DNA of 5,108 nt from Terrimesophilobacter sp036565765 (GTDB taxonomy: Bacteria; Actinomycetota; Actinomycetes; Actinomycetales; Microbacteriaceae), in assembly GCF_036565765.1 (NCBI RefSeq), contig NZ_DATCXP010000097.1; one strand, given 5' to 3'. Below are positions 1-4,855 of this stretch, in pieces. The number at the start of each line of letters is the position of its first letter. Positions within the stretch are counted from its first letter, which is position 1. Below the pieces are notes generated by a model. The model was not told the DNA's origin. It saw only the letters and a program-made list of their open reading frames with translations, and searched no databases. The translations under genes were made by a program, and so were the position numbers.

Positions 1-92
1 TGCCAGCGCCGGCGGCCGTCTCGGCCGCCGGTCCGGAGTACTTCGTGCCATCCGACCCGATGGACGAGCTCCAGTGCGACAGCTGCCAGTAG
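1..92 (+). CDS. nrdA: Ribonucleoside-diphosphate reductase, large (alpha) subunit, C-terminal end only
   Basis: The gene enters from the left edge. The frame starting at base 3 gives 29 residues and a TAG stop at 90-92. The visible part is an Ala/Pro-rich linker, then an acidic stretch, and the protein ends in CDSCQ. A flexible tail ending in a cysteine pair is the known feature of class I RNR alpha subunits: the pair re-reduces the active-site disulfide after each turnover and is itself reduced by thioredoxin or glutaredoxin. The identification rests on this CxxC tail plus the complete nrdB 72 bp downstream on the same strand; the catalytic domain is outside the window. Alpha binds NDPs and allosteric nucleotides and pairs with beta to make dNDPs in the cytosol. 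A tail this short could in principle belong to another cysteine-tailed protein, but the nrdB neighbour makes that unlikely. Confidence 0.8.
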   Translation, partial: PAPAAVSAAGPEYFVPSDPMDELQCDSCQ

Positions 93-102
93 GCGCATCC
101 GC

Positions 103-135
103 TCCCTGAGGAGGCCGAAGGCCGTCTCGAAGGGG
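103..135 (+). repeat. Intergenic hairpin repeat between nrdA and nrdB (CCCTGAG...CTCGAAGGG type)
   Basis: The element has CCCTGAG at 104-110 and CTCGAAGGG at 126-134, joined by 15 bases. Its core is GGCC-GAA-GGCC (113-123). The outer arms pair imperfectly: GAG 108-110 with CTC 126-128, and CCCT 104-107 with AGGG 131-134, leaving G129-A130 bulged. The same two end sequences recur at 4064-4082 around a different 3-base middle, so this is a dispersed family rather than a chance hairpin. It lies inside the apparent nrdAB operon and has no T-tract, so it is unlikely to be an intrinsic terminator. An mRNA processing or stability role, or no role, is possible. Confidence 0.6.
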
Positions 136-152
136 CTCAAGAGTGACGAAAG

Positions 153-158
153 AAGGAA
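153..158 (+). promoter_or_regulatory. Ribosome binding site of nrdB
   Basis: AAGGAA lies 6 bases before the ATG at 165. The importer lipoprotein gene has the same hexamer at the same spacing (1335-1340), which helps fix both starts. Confidence 0.8.
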
Positions 159-164
159 AGCGCA

Positions 165-1163
165 ATGTCAGGGATTCTCGGTACGGGCGTGCAGGAAGGC
201 CTGCTGCTCAAGCCGGTCAAGTACCAGTGGGCCATGGACCTCTACGACCAGGCGGTCGCGAACACCTGGTTCCCGAACGAGATCCAGCTCGACCAGGACA
301 TCGCCGACTTCAAACGGATGACGGATGAGGAACGCCACGCGATCACGTTCCTCATGAGCTACTTCAACCCGAACGAACTGCTCGTGAACAAGGCGCTCGC
401 GTTCGGCGTCTACCCCTACATCAATGCGGCGGAGTGCCACCTCTACCTCGCGAAGCAGATGTGGGAGGAGGCCAACCACTGCATGAGTTTCGAGTACGTG
501 CTGGAGACCTTCCCGATCGACCGCGAAGCAGCCTACGGCTCCCATGTCACCGTGCCCTCGATGGCGCGCAAGGAGGAGTTCCAGGTCACGTTCATCAAGC
601 GCATGACCGAGGAGACCCTCGACATCACGACCGTCGAGGGCAAGCAGGACTTCGTGCGCAACCTCGTCGCCTACAACATCATCCTCGAGGGGATCTGGTT
701 CTACTCCGGGTTCATGGTCGCGCTGAGCTTCCGGCAGCGGAACCTGCTGCGCAACTTCGGCTCGCTCATGGACTGGGTCATCCGGGACGAGAGCCTGCAC
801 CTGAAGTTCGGTATCAACCTCATCCTCACGGTGCTCGAGGAGAACCCAGAGTTGCAGACTCCGGAGTTCGCCGCCGAGATCAAGCAGATGATCCTGGATG
901 CCGTAGAGATGGAGGAGGAGTACAACCGGGACCTGCTGCCCTCCGGCATCCTCGGCCTGAACGCCACCTACATCAACCAGTACGTGAAGTATCTGGCCGA
1001 CCGCCGCCTCGAGGAGCTCGGCTTCGACCCGGAGTACAAGGTCTCGAACCCCGCGAAGTGGATGGCGACGGCCAACGACACCTACGAGCTCGTGAACTTC
1101 TTCGAGTCGACGAACACCTCCTACGAGGCGAATGCGAAGGCCGTGTCGAAAAAGAGCGAGTAG
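165..1163 (+). CDS. nrdB: Ribonucleotide reductase small (beta) subunit, class Ic-like (Phe in place of the radical Tyr)
   Basis: This 332-residue ferritin-like R2 protein forms the metal cofactor that starts radical chemistry in the NrdA active site, reducing ribonucleotides to deoxyribonucleotides. The metal ligands can be read directly: E71 (NPNELLV), E102 and H105 (WEEANH), E175 (IILEGI), E209 and H212 (RDESLH). The first ligand is Glu rather than the Asp of E. coli-type R2. The radical Tyr position, four residues after H105, is F109. As I recall Chlamydia trachomatis R2 (E89, E120, H123, F127, E193, E227, H230), every one of these is offset by exactly 18. Other shared residues are W35 (for W51), Y111 (for Y129) and Y320 in the C-terminal tail (for Y338); W204 replaces the relay residue Y222. 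The blocks FYSGF, GILGL, ADRRLE and NFFE also match. F109 argues for a class Ic Mn(IV)/Fe(III) enzyme; the metal content itself is inference. It lies 72 bp after nrdA, and the ATG has an AAGGAA site 6 bases upstream. The R2lox oxidase family is less likely, given the NrdA neighbour and the Chlamydia-like blocks. Confidence 0.95.
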   Translation: MSGILGTGVQEGLLLKPVKYQWAMDLYDQAVANTWFPNEIQLDQDIADFKRMTDEERHAITFLMSYFNPNELLVNKALAFGVYPYINAAECHLYLAKQMWEEANHCMSFEYVLETFPIDREAAYGSHVTVPSMARKEEFQVTFIKRMTEETLDITTVEGKQDFVRNLVAYNIILEGIWFYSGFMVALSFRQRNLLRNFGSLMDWVIRDESLHLKFGINLILTVLEENPELQTPEFAAEIKQMILDAVEMEEEYNRDLLPSGILGLNATYINQYVKYLADRRLEELGFDPEYKVSNPAKWMATANDTYELVNFFESTNTSYEANAKAVSKKSE

Positions 1164-1218
1164 TGCAACGATTCGCCACAGACCCACCTTTTCGTCACCC
1201 AACCGACATTCAGCCGAC

Positions 1219-1247
1219 GGTTTCTTGTTTCGCCTCTGGAGTAGGCT
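1219..1247 (+). promoter_or_regulatory. Possible promoter of the importer operon
   Basis: TAGGCT at 1242-1247 fits an actinobacterial -10 box (TAnnnT). The -35 match 17 bases upstream (GGTTTC, 1219-1224) is poor, and the better TTGTTT (1225-1230) is too close. It is placed here mainly because the gap before the operon must hold its promoter and this is the most AT-rich part. Confidence 0.25.
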
Positions 1248-1267
1248 GCGAATACCGGCGTGACAAT

Positions 1268-1298
1268 GAGGTGGCGTCTGCCCTGCTCTAACCACCTC
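1268..1298 (+). promoter_or_regulatory. Inverted repeat in the importer leader, possible operator or leader hairpin
   Basis: GAGGTGG (1268-1274) and CCACCTC (1292-1298) are perfect complements separated by 17 bases, ending about 48 bp before the lipoprotein start. It could be a dimeric-regulator site or an mRNA leader hairpin. A 7-bp match can also occur by chance. Confidence 0.3.
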
Positions 1299-1334
1299 CT
1301 TCACTCGGCCGTGTTACCCACCAGGAGAACAGAG

Positions 1335-1340
1335 AAGGAA
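1335..1340 (+). promoter_or_regulatory. Ribosome binding site that decides the lipoprotein start
   Basis: AAGGAA is 6 bases before the ATG at 1347, the same layout as nrdB. The in-frame ATG at 1341 directly abuts it; its only alternative site is AGGAG at 1323-1327, 13 bases away. The 1347 start is therefore preferred. Confidence 0.6.
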
Positions 1341-1346
1341 ATGACA

Positions 1347-2234
1347 ATGCGCACCAGATTCACGTTGCCGGCGATCATCGCCGCTGCGGCACTTTTGCTC
1401 ACGGGTTGTGTGGACAACAGCACCACGCCGCCGACCAGCGGCGACAAGCCCGCTGTCGGAATCGACGCGGCCGCGGTCGCTCTCCTGCCGGCGGACATCA
1501 AGGCATCCGGCAAGCTCGTGATCGGCATCGACCCGACCTATGCGCCCAACGAGTACAAGGATGATGCGGGCAACCCGATCGGCTGGGACGTCGACCTCGG
1601 AAACGCGATGGCGGCCAAGCTCGGCCTGAAGCCCGACTACCAGATCTCGAGCTTCGACAAGATCATCCCGAGCATCAAGGGCGGCACCTACGATATCGGG
1701 CTCTCCTCCTTCACCGACAACGAGGAGCGCGAGCTCAGCGTCGACTTCGTCAACTACTACGCCGCCGGCATCCAGTGGGCGCAGCAGATCGGCAAGACCG
1801 TCGACCAGGCGAACGCCTGCGGCCTGACCGTCGCGGTACAGGCGACGACCTACGAGGAGACCGACGAACTGCCGGCCAAGTCGAAGGAGTGCACGGATGC
1901 CGGGAAGGCGGCCATCAACATCCTGAAGTTCGAGAAGCAGGACGAGGCCAGCAACGCCCTCGCCCTCGGCCGCGCGGACGCCATGACGGCCGACTCGCCG
2001 ATCACGCAGTACGCCGTGTCGCAGCTCAAGGACAAGATCGAGCTCGCCGGTGACGCGTTCGACGTCGCCCCGTACGGCATCGCGGTCAAGAAGGACTCGC
2101 AGCTCGTCAAGGCCATCCAGGCCGCCCTGCAGTCCATGCTCGATGACGGAAGCTACAAGACGATCCTCGACAAGTGGGGCGTCTACAGCGGCGCCGTCGA
2201 CAAGATCACGATCAACGCGGCGACCGCAAAATAG
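1347..2234 (+). CDS. Amino-acid ABC transporter, solute-binding lipoprotein (SBP_bac_3 family)
   Basis: This 295-residue protein captures a polar amino acid outside the membrane and delivers it to the permease. The N-terminus is a lipoprotein signal: MRTR, a hydrophobic run, then the lipobox LLTGC with C21 as the lipidated residue, followed by a Ser/Thr/Pro-rich tether (24-35). The body matches family 3 binding proteins. Compared with E. coli HisJ from memory, DPTYAP (62-67, Y65), SSFT (120-123) and R128 occupy ligand-contact positions, with R128 expected to bind the ligand carboxylate and D216 (GRADAMTAD) its amino group. C158 and C182 are placed like the disulfide pair seen in many members. 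Acidic ligand-side residues do not settle the substrate; glutamine, glutamate, arginine or histidine are all possible. It is the first gene of a three-gene operon and ends 4 bp before the permease start. ATG 1341 (two residues longer) is the main alternative start. Confidence 0.93.
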   Translation: MRTRFTLPAIIAAAALLLTGCVDNSTTPPTSGDKPAVGIDAAAVALLPADIKASGKLVIGIDPTYAPNEYKDDAGNPIGWDVDLGNAMAAKLGLKPDYQISSFDKIIPSIKGGTYDIGLSSFTDNEERELSVDFVNYYAAGIQWAQQIGKTVDQANACGLTVAVQATTYEETDELPAKSKECTDAGKAAINILKFEKQDEASNALALGRADAMTADSPITQYAVSQLKDKIELAGDAFDVAPYGIAVKKDSQLVKAIQAALQSMLDDGSYKTILDKWGVYSGAVDKITINAATAK

Positions 2235-2238
2235 TTCC

Positions 2239-3246
2239 ATGAGTTCGTCAGACTCAAGCCGTTCGGCGACACGGACTCCCGTGTCGCCGAACGGCGAGGG
2301 GCGCCCCGCCCCCATCAAGGCCATCCGCCTCAAGCATCCGTGGCGCATCGCGATCGCCATCGTCCTCGTCACCCTGCTCGCCCTGTTCGTGATCGACGCT
2401 TCCCAGCGCGAGGCGTACGGCTGGGACAACTTCGCGAAGTACCTCTTCGACAAGCGCATCTCGCAGGCCGCCGGTTACACCCTGCTGCTCACGATCTACT
2501 CGATGGTCATCGCGATCATCCTCGGCATCGTGCTCTCGGTCATGCGGCTCTCCGACAACCCCGTCGTGAAGGGCGTCTCCTGGCTCTATCTGTGGGTGTT
2601 CCGCGGCACGCCGGTCTATGTCCAGCTCGCGTTCTGGGGACTCATCGCGACCATCTACTCCACGATCGACATCGGCATCCCGTTCACCGCGCCGTGGATC
2701 TCGTTCGAGACCAAGAACGTCATCGACGTGTTCTGGCTCGCCGTGATCGGACTCTCCCTCAACGAGGCCGCCTACATGGCGGAGATCGTGCGCGCCGGCA
2801 TCCTCTCGGTCGACAAGGGGCAGGATGAGGCGGCGACCGCCCTCGGGATGTCCTGGCTGCAGACCATGCGACGCATCGTCATCCCGCAGGCCATGCGCAT
2901 CATCATCCCGCCGACCGGCAACGAGGTCATCTCGATGCTCAAGACCACCTCGCTCGTTGCCGCGGTCCCGTTCAGCTTCGATTTGTACGGGCGATCGCGC
3001 GACATCTCCTCCGTCATCTTCGACCCGATCCCGCTGCTGCTGGTGGCCTCGGCGTGGTATCTGTTGTTCACCTCGATCCTCATGGTCGGGCAGTACTTCC
3101 TGGAGAAGCGGTTCTCGCGCGGTATCGGGCAGGCGAGGCCCAATAAGAAAGGCGGCATCGACACCGGCGCCGTGCCCTTGGCCACCGGAGCGATCACCAC
3201 CGCCGTTCCCAGCGCTGGAACCCACGACCCGGAGCACACGACATGA
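2239..3246 (+). CDS. Amino-acid ABC transporter, permease (HisM/GlnP family)
   Basis: This 335-residue inner-membrane subunit probably works as a homodimer, since it is the only permease in the operon. Hydrophobic segments are at about 36-52, 79-103, 113-140, 162-178, 230-248 and 265-286. FRGTPVYVQL (121-130) is typical of the amino-acid permease family. The EAA coupling loop, which docks on the ATPase, is at 197-217 (DEAATALG, then IVIPQA), with AEIVRAG just before it. The N-terminal 30 residues are polar, and the tail after about 290 is Gly/Thr/Pro-rich and probably disordered, both longer than a minimal GlnP. ATG 2239 is chosen because it lies 4 bp after the lipoprotein stop; no good ribosome binding site is seen, so translation is probably coupled. 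A GTG at 2281 is in frame but lies in the arm of a strong hairpin. The stop overlaps the ATPase start (ATGA). Confidence 0.93.
   Translation: MSSSDSSRSATRTPVSPNGEGRPAPIKAIRLKHPWRIAIAIVLVTLLALFVIDASQREAYGWDNFAKYLFDKRISQAAGYTLLLTIYSMVIAIILGIVLSVMRLSDNPVVKGVSWLYLWVFRGTPVYVQLAFWGLIATIYSTIDIGIPFTAPWISFETKNVIDVFWLAVIGLSLNEAAYMAEIVRAGILSVDKGQDEAATALGMSWLQTMRRIVIPQAMRIIIPPTGNEVISMLKTTSLVAAVPFSFDLYGRSRDISSVIFDPIPLLLVASAWYLLFTSILMVGQYFLEKRFSRGIGQARPNKKGGIDTGAVPLATGAITTAVPSAGTHDPEHTT
2259..2294 (+). repeat. Perfect 16-bp inverted repeat with 4-nt loop in the permease 5' end
   Basis: CCGTTCGGCGACACGG (2259-2274) and CCGTGTCGCCGAACGG (2279-2294) are exact reverse complements around the loop ACTC (2275-2278). 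In RNA this is a very stable hairpin beginning 17 bases after the permease start codon and 24 bases after the lipoprotein stop. It is in frame and encodes roughly residues 8-19, a polar region before the first membrane segment. No T-tract follows (GCGAGGGGCGCC), so it is not a standard intrinsic terminator. Its place after the binding-protein gene resembles intercistronic hairpins such as the E. coli malE-malF REP that stabilise binding-protein mRNA; that role is inference here. Confidence 0.9.
3231..3234 (+). promoter_or_regulatory. Ribosome binding site of the ATPase gene
   Basis: GGAG lies 8 bases before the ATG at 3243, inside the end of the permease gene. It supports this start, which overlaps the permease stop as ATGA. 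Confidence 0.65.
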
Positions 3247-4010
3247 CCGACGTCCCTATGGTCCAGGCCGACCGCGTGTCGAAGAGCTTCGGGTCCAATG
3301 AGGTGCTCAAGAGCATCTCGCTCACCGTCACGCGCGGCGAGGTCATGTGCCTCGTCGGCCCGAGCGGCTCGGGCAAGTCCACGTTCCTGCGCTGCATCAA
3401 CCACCTCGAGCGCGTCGACGCCGGTCGGCTCATGGTCGACGGCGTGCTCGTCGGCTACGAGGAGCGCGGCGACAAGCTGTACGAACTCAAGCCGAAGGTG
3501 GCGGCGAGGCAACGCCGGGACATCGGCATGGTGTTCCAGCGGTTCAACCTGTTCCCGCACATGACGGCGCTGGAGAACGTGATCGAGGCGCCGATCCGGG
3601 TCAAGGGCATCAAGAAGGAAGCGGCGGTCTCGCGCGCCAAGGAGCTCCTCGCGAGGGTCGGTCTCGGCAACAAGGCGGATGCCTACCCTGCCCACCTCTC
3701 CGGCGGCCAGCAGCAGCGGGTCGCGATCGCCCGCGCACTCGCCATGGACCCCAAGCTCATGCTGTTCGACGAGCCGACATCCGCGCTCGACCCCGAGCTC
3801 GTCGGTGAAGTGCTGGACGTCATGAAGAAGCTCGCGGAGTCGGGCATGACGATGATCGTCGTGACGCACGAGATGGGGTTCGCGCGCGAAGTCGCTGACT
3901 CCCTCGTCTTCATGGATGGCGGGGTCGTCGTCGAGTCCGGCGACCCGCACGAGGTCCTCGGAAACCCGCAGCATCAGCGCACCAAGGCGTTCCTGTCGAA
4001 GGTGCTGTAG
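3243..4010 (+). CDS. Amino-acid ABC transporter, ATP-binding protein (GlnQ/HisP family)
   Basis: This 255-residue cytosolic ATPase powers import by dimerising on ATP binding and hydrolysing it. All motifs are intact: Walker A GPSGSGKST (39-47), Q-loop Q99 in VFQRFNLFPHMTALEN, ABC signature LSGGQ (152-156), Walker B LMLFDEP (172-178, catalytic E177), D-loop SALD (180-183) and H-loop H209 in VVTHEMGFA. VVTHEMGFAREVAD and the Q-loop block are characteristic of polar amino-acid ATPases. Length is normal for the family. The stretch at 72-92 between the first beta-strands and the Q-loop is longer than in GlnQ and comparable to the HisP insertion. Coupled to the permease by an ATGA overlap, it completes a binding protein-permease-ATPase operon. 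Confidence 0.96.
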   Translation: MTDVPMVQADRVSKSFGSNEVLKSISLTVTRGEVMCLVGPSGSGKSTFLRCINHLERVDAGRLMVDGVLVGYEERGDKLYELKPKVAARQRRDIGMVFQRFNLFPHMTALENVIEAPIRVKGIKKEAAVSRAKELLARVGLGNKADAYPAHLSGGQQQRVAIARALAMDPKLMLFDEPTSALDPELVGEVLDVMKKLAESGMTMIVVTHEMGFAREVADSLVFMDGGVVVESGDPHEVLGNPQHQRTKAFLSKVL

Positions 4011-4019
4011 CTCACACTG

Positions 4020-4088
4020 TCTCGGGTCGAGCCTGTGCAGTTTCTCGGGTCGAGCCTGGGCTCCCCTGAGGCTCTCGAAGGGTCGAGA
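4020..4088 (+). repeat. Three short repeat units TCTCG-(AAG)-GGTCGAG
   Basis: TCTCGGGTCGAGCCTG occurs exactly at 4020-4035 and 4043-4058, a 23-bp period. A third, diverged unit with an AA insertion (TCTCGAAGGGTCGAGA) is at 4073-4088. Each unit is itself a small palindrome (CTCG-GGT-CGAG; TCTCGA-AGGG-TCGAGA), so the region can form several hairpins. Confidence 0.75.
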
Positions 4089-4112
4089 CCGGATTTCGGC
4101 AGGCTCAATCCG
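4064..4112 (+). repeat. Second CCCTGAG...CTCGAAGGG element with a degenerate inverted copy
   Basis: CCCTGAG (4064-4070), GCT, then CTCGAAGGG (4074-4082) repeats both ends of the element in the nrdA-nrdB gap. TTCGGCAGGCTCAATC (4095-4110) resembles its reverse complement, matching about 11 of 16 bases. CTCTCG (4072-4077) with CGAGAG (4111-4116) and CGGATT (4090-4095) with AATCCG (4107-4112) add further pairing. It may shape the 3' end of importer mRNA; no T-tract is present. Confidence 0.55.
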
Positions 4113-4122
4113 AGAGGGTGCT

Positions 4123-4153
4123 TTGAGACCGGCGGCGAAGACTCCTTGATACT
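4123..4153 (+). promoter_or_regulatory. Candidate promoter of the NUDIX gene
   Basis: TTGAGA (4123-4128) matches the -35 consensus at 5 of 6 positions, and GATACT (4148-4153) matches the -10 at 4 of 6. The spacer of 19 bases is long. Transcription would begin near 4160, downstream of the GTG at 4154, which favours the ATG at 4178 as the NUDIX start. Confidence 0.4.
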
Positions 4154-4177
4154 GTGAAGAGCCAGGACAGGAGTCGG

Positions 4178-4855
4178 ATGGCCGGGGCGCGCAGTGCGGG
4201 AGTGGACGGTGTCGCCGCGACCGTCGTGCTGCTGCGCGACGGCGATGCGGGACCCGAGGTGCTGCTGCTGGAGCGGCCTCGACACCGCGGGTCGTTCGCG
4301 GGCGCATGGGTGTTTCCTGGCGGCGCCGTCGACCCAGGGGACACCGAGCCCCGGGACACGGAGGAGGAGCACGCCGCGCGCCGCGCGGCGGTGCGCGAGA
4401 CCCGGGAGGAGACCGGGCTCGAGGTCGCTGCGGACGGGCTCGTCGCCGTGTCGGTCTGGTCGCCGCCCGCCTCGGCACCGAAGCGGATGCGGACCTGGTT
4501 CTACTACTCCATCGCCCCCGCCGGTGATCCGGTGCTCGCGGCCGACGAGGCGATCGGGTTCCGCTGGATCCGGCCTGGCGAGGCCCTCACTGCGCACGCT
4601 GCCGGCGAGTTGAGTCTCGTACCGCCGACCTGGGTGACGCTCCACGGGCTGGCGAGCGCCTCATCCGTCGCTGAGGCGCTGAGCCGGGCGCGCTCCGGAG
4701 AGGTGCAACATTACGTGACCCGGCTCGTGGCAGCCGGGAACGTGGTGCTGTGGGAGGGCGACATCGCCCACGCAGATGAGACGCTGCTCGAGAGTGACGG
4801 GCCGCGCCACCGGCTGGAGATCAGCTCCCTGCCGTGGCTGTACCGACGGAGCTGA
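4178..4855 (+). CDS. NUDIX hydrolase, NUDT19-like
   Basis: This 225-residue protein is a predicted pyrophosphohydrolase that cleaves nucleoside-diphosphate-X compounds. The fold reads as GVAATVVLLR (11-20), AWVFPGG (43-49) and the catalytic helix RETREETG (73-80), whose E77/E78 should bind the metal. In a standard Nudix box (G-x5-E-x7-RE-x2-EE-x-G) the RE would start at about 63; here it is at 73, so about ten extra charged residues lie between the glycine and the helix. Such a stretched box, with the later LVPPTWVTL segment (147-155), resembles the NUDT19 acyl-CoA diphosphatase branch; substrate is inference only. ATG 4178 has AGGAG at 4169-4173, a short 4-base spacing; GTG 4154 would add 8 residues but lacks a ribosome binding site and lies upstream of the candidate transcription start. 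The 3' end overlaps the opposite-strand helicase gene by 35 bp. Confidence 0.85.
   Translation: MAGARSAGVDGVAATVVLLRDGDAGPEVLLLERPRHRGSFAGAWVFPGGAVDPGDTEPRDTEEEHAARRAAVRETREETGLEVAADGLVAVSVWSPPASAPKRMRTWFYYSIAPAGDPVLAADEAIGFRWIRPGEALTAHAAGELSLVPPTWVTLHGLASASSVAEALSRARSGEVQHYVTRLVAAGNVVLWEGDIAHADETLLESDGPRHRLEISSLPWLYRRS

Larger units (their letters stand above)
1164..1346. other. Non-coding gap between nrdB and the importer operon
   Basis: This 183-bp stretch carries no supported gene. It is visibly less GC-rich than the flanking genes, as expected of a promoter region. It contains a weak inverted repeat AACCG/CGGTT (1201-1205 with 1218-1222) followed by TTTCTTGTTT, a possible promoter, a 7-bp inverted repeat (1268-1298) and the lipoprotein ribosome binding site. 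A frame is open back to a GTG at 1260, but the residues it would add (MTMRWRLPC...) do not look like a signal peptide and the GTG has no ribosome binding site. Confidence 0.6.
4011..4177. other. Repeat-rich non-coding gap between importer operon and NUDIX gene
   Basis: No gene is supported in these 167 bases. They hold three TCTCG...GGTCGAG units, one CCCTGAG...CTCGAAGGG element, a partial inverted copy of it, a repeated GAGACCGG (4085-4092 and 4125-4132) and a candidate NUDIX promoter. No hairpin is followed by a T-tract, so no classical terminator for the importer operon can be named. Confidence 0.6.

Noticed and set aside
93..164. NrdR box or riboswitch before nrdB
   Set aside because: No AT-rich NrdR-type 16-mer palindrome is present, and the only structure is the hairpin repeat. 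NrdR boxes would be expected upstream of nrdA, outside the window.
1201..1230. Intrinsic terminator after nrdB (AACCG/CGGTT then TTTCTTGTTT)
   Set aside because: The stem is only 5 bp with a 12-nt loop and the T-run is interrupted, so it is too weak to call.
168..1304. Long open frame on the minus strand opposite nrdB, and a similar one at 2772-4478
   Set aside because: These are GC-rich antisense shadows with low-complexity Arg/Val/Asp/Leu composition and no domains. The plus strand encodes clear families throughout.
1260..1346. N-terminal extension of the binding protein from a GTG at 1260
   Set aside because: It would put 29 residues ahead of a textbook lipoprotein signal peptide, and there is no ribosome binding site before the GTG.
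2298..2307. GGGGCGCCCC palindrome after the permease hairpin
   Set aside because: Ten-base GC palindromes are common at this composition and it lies in coding sequence.
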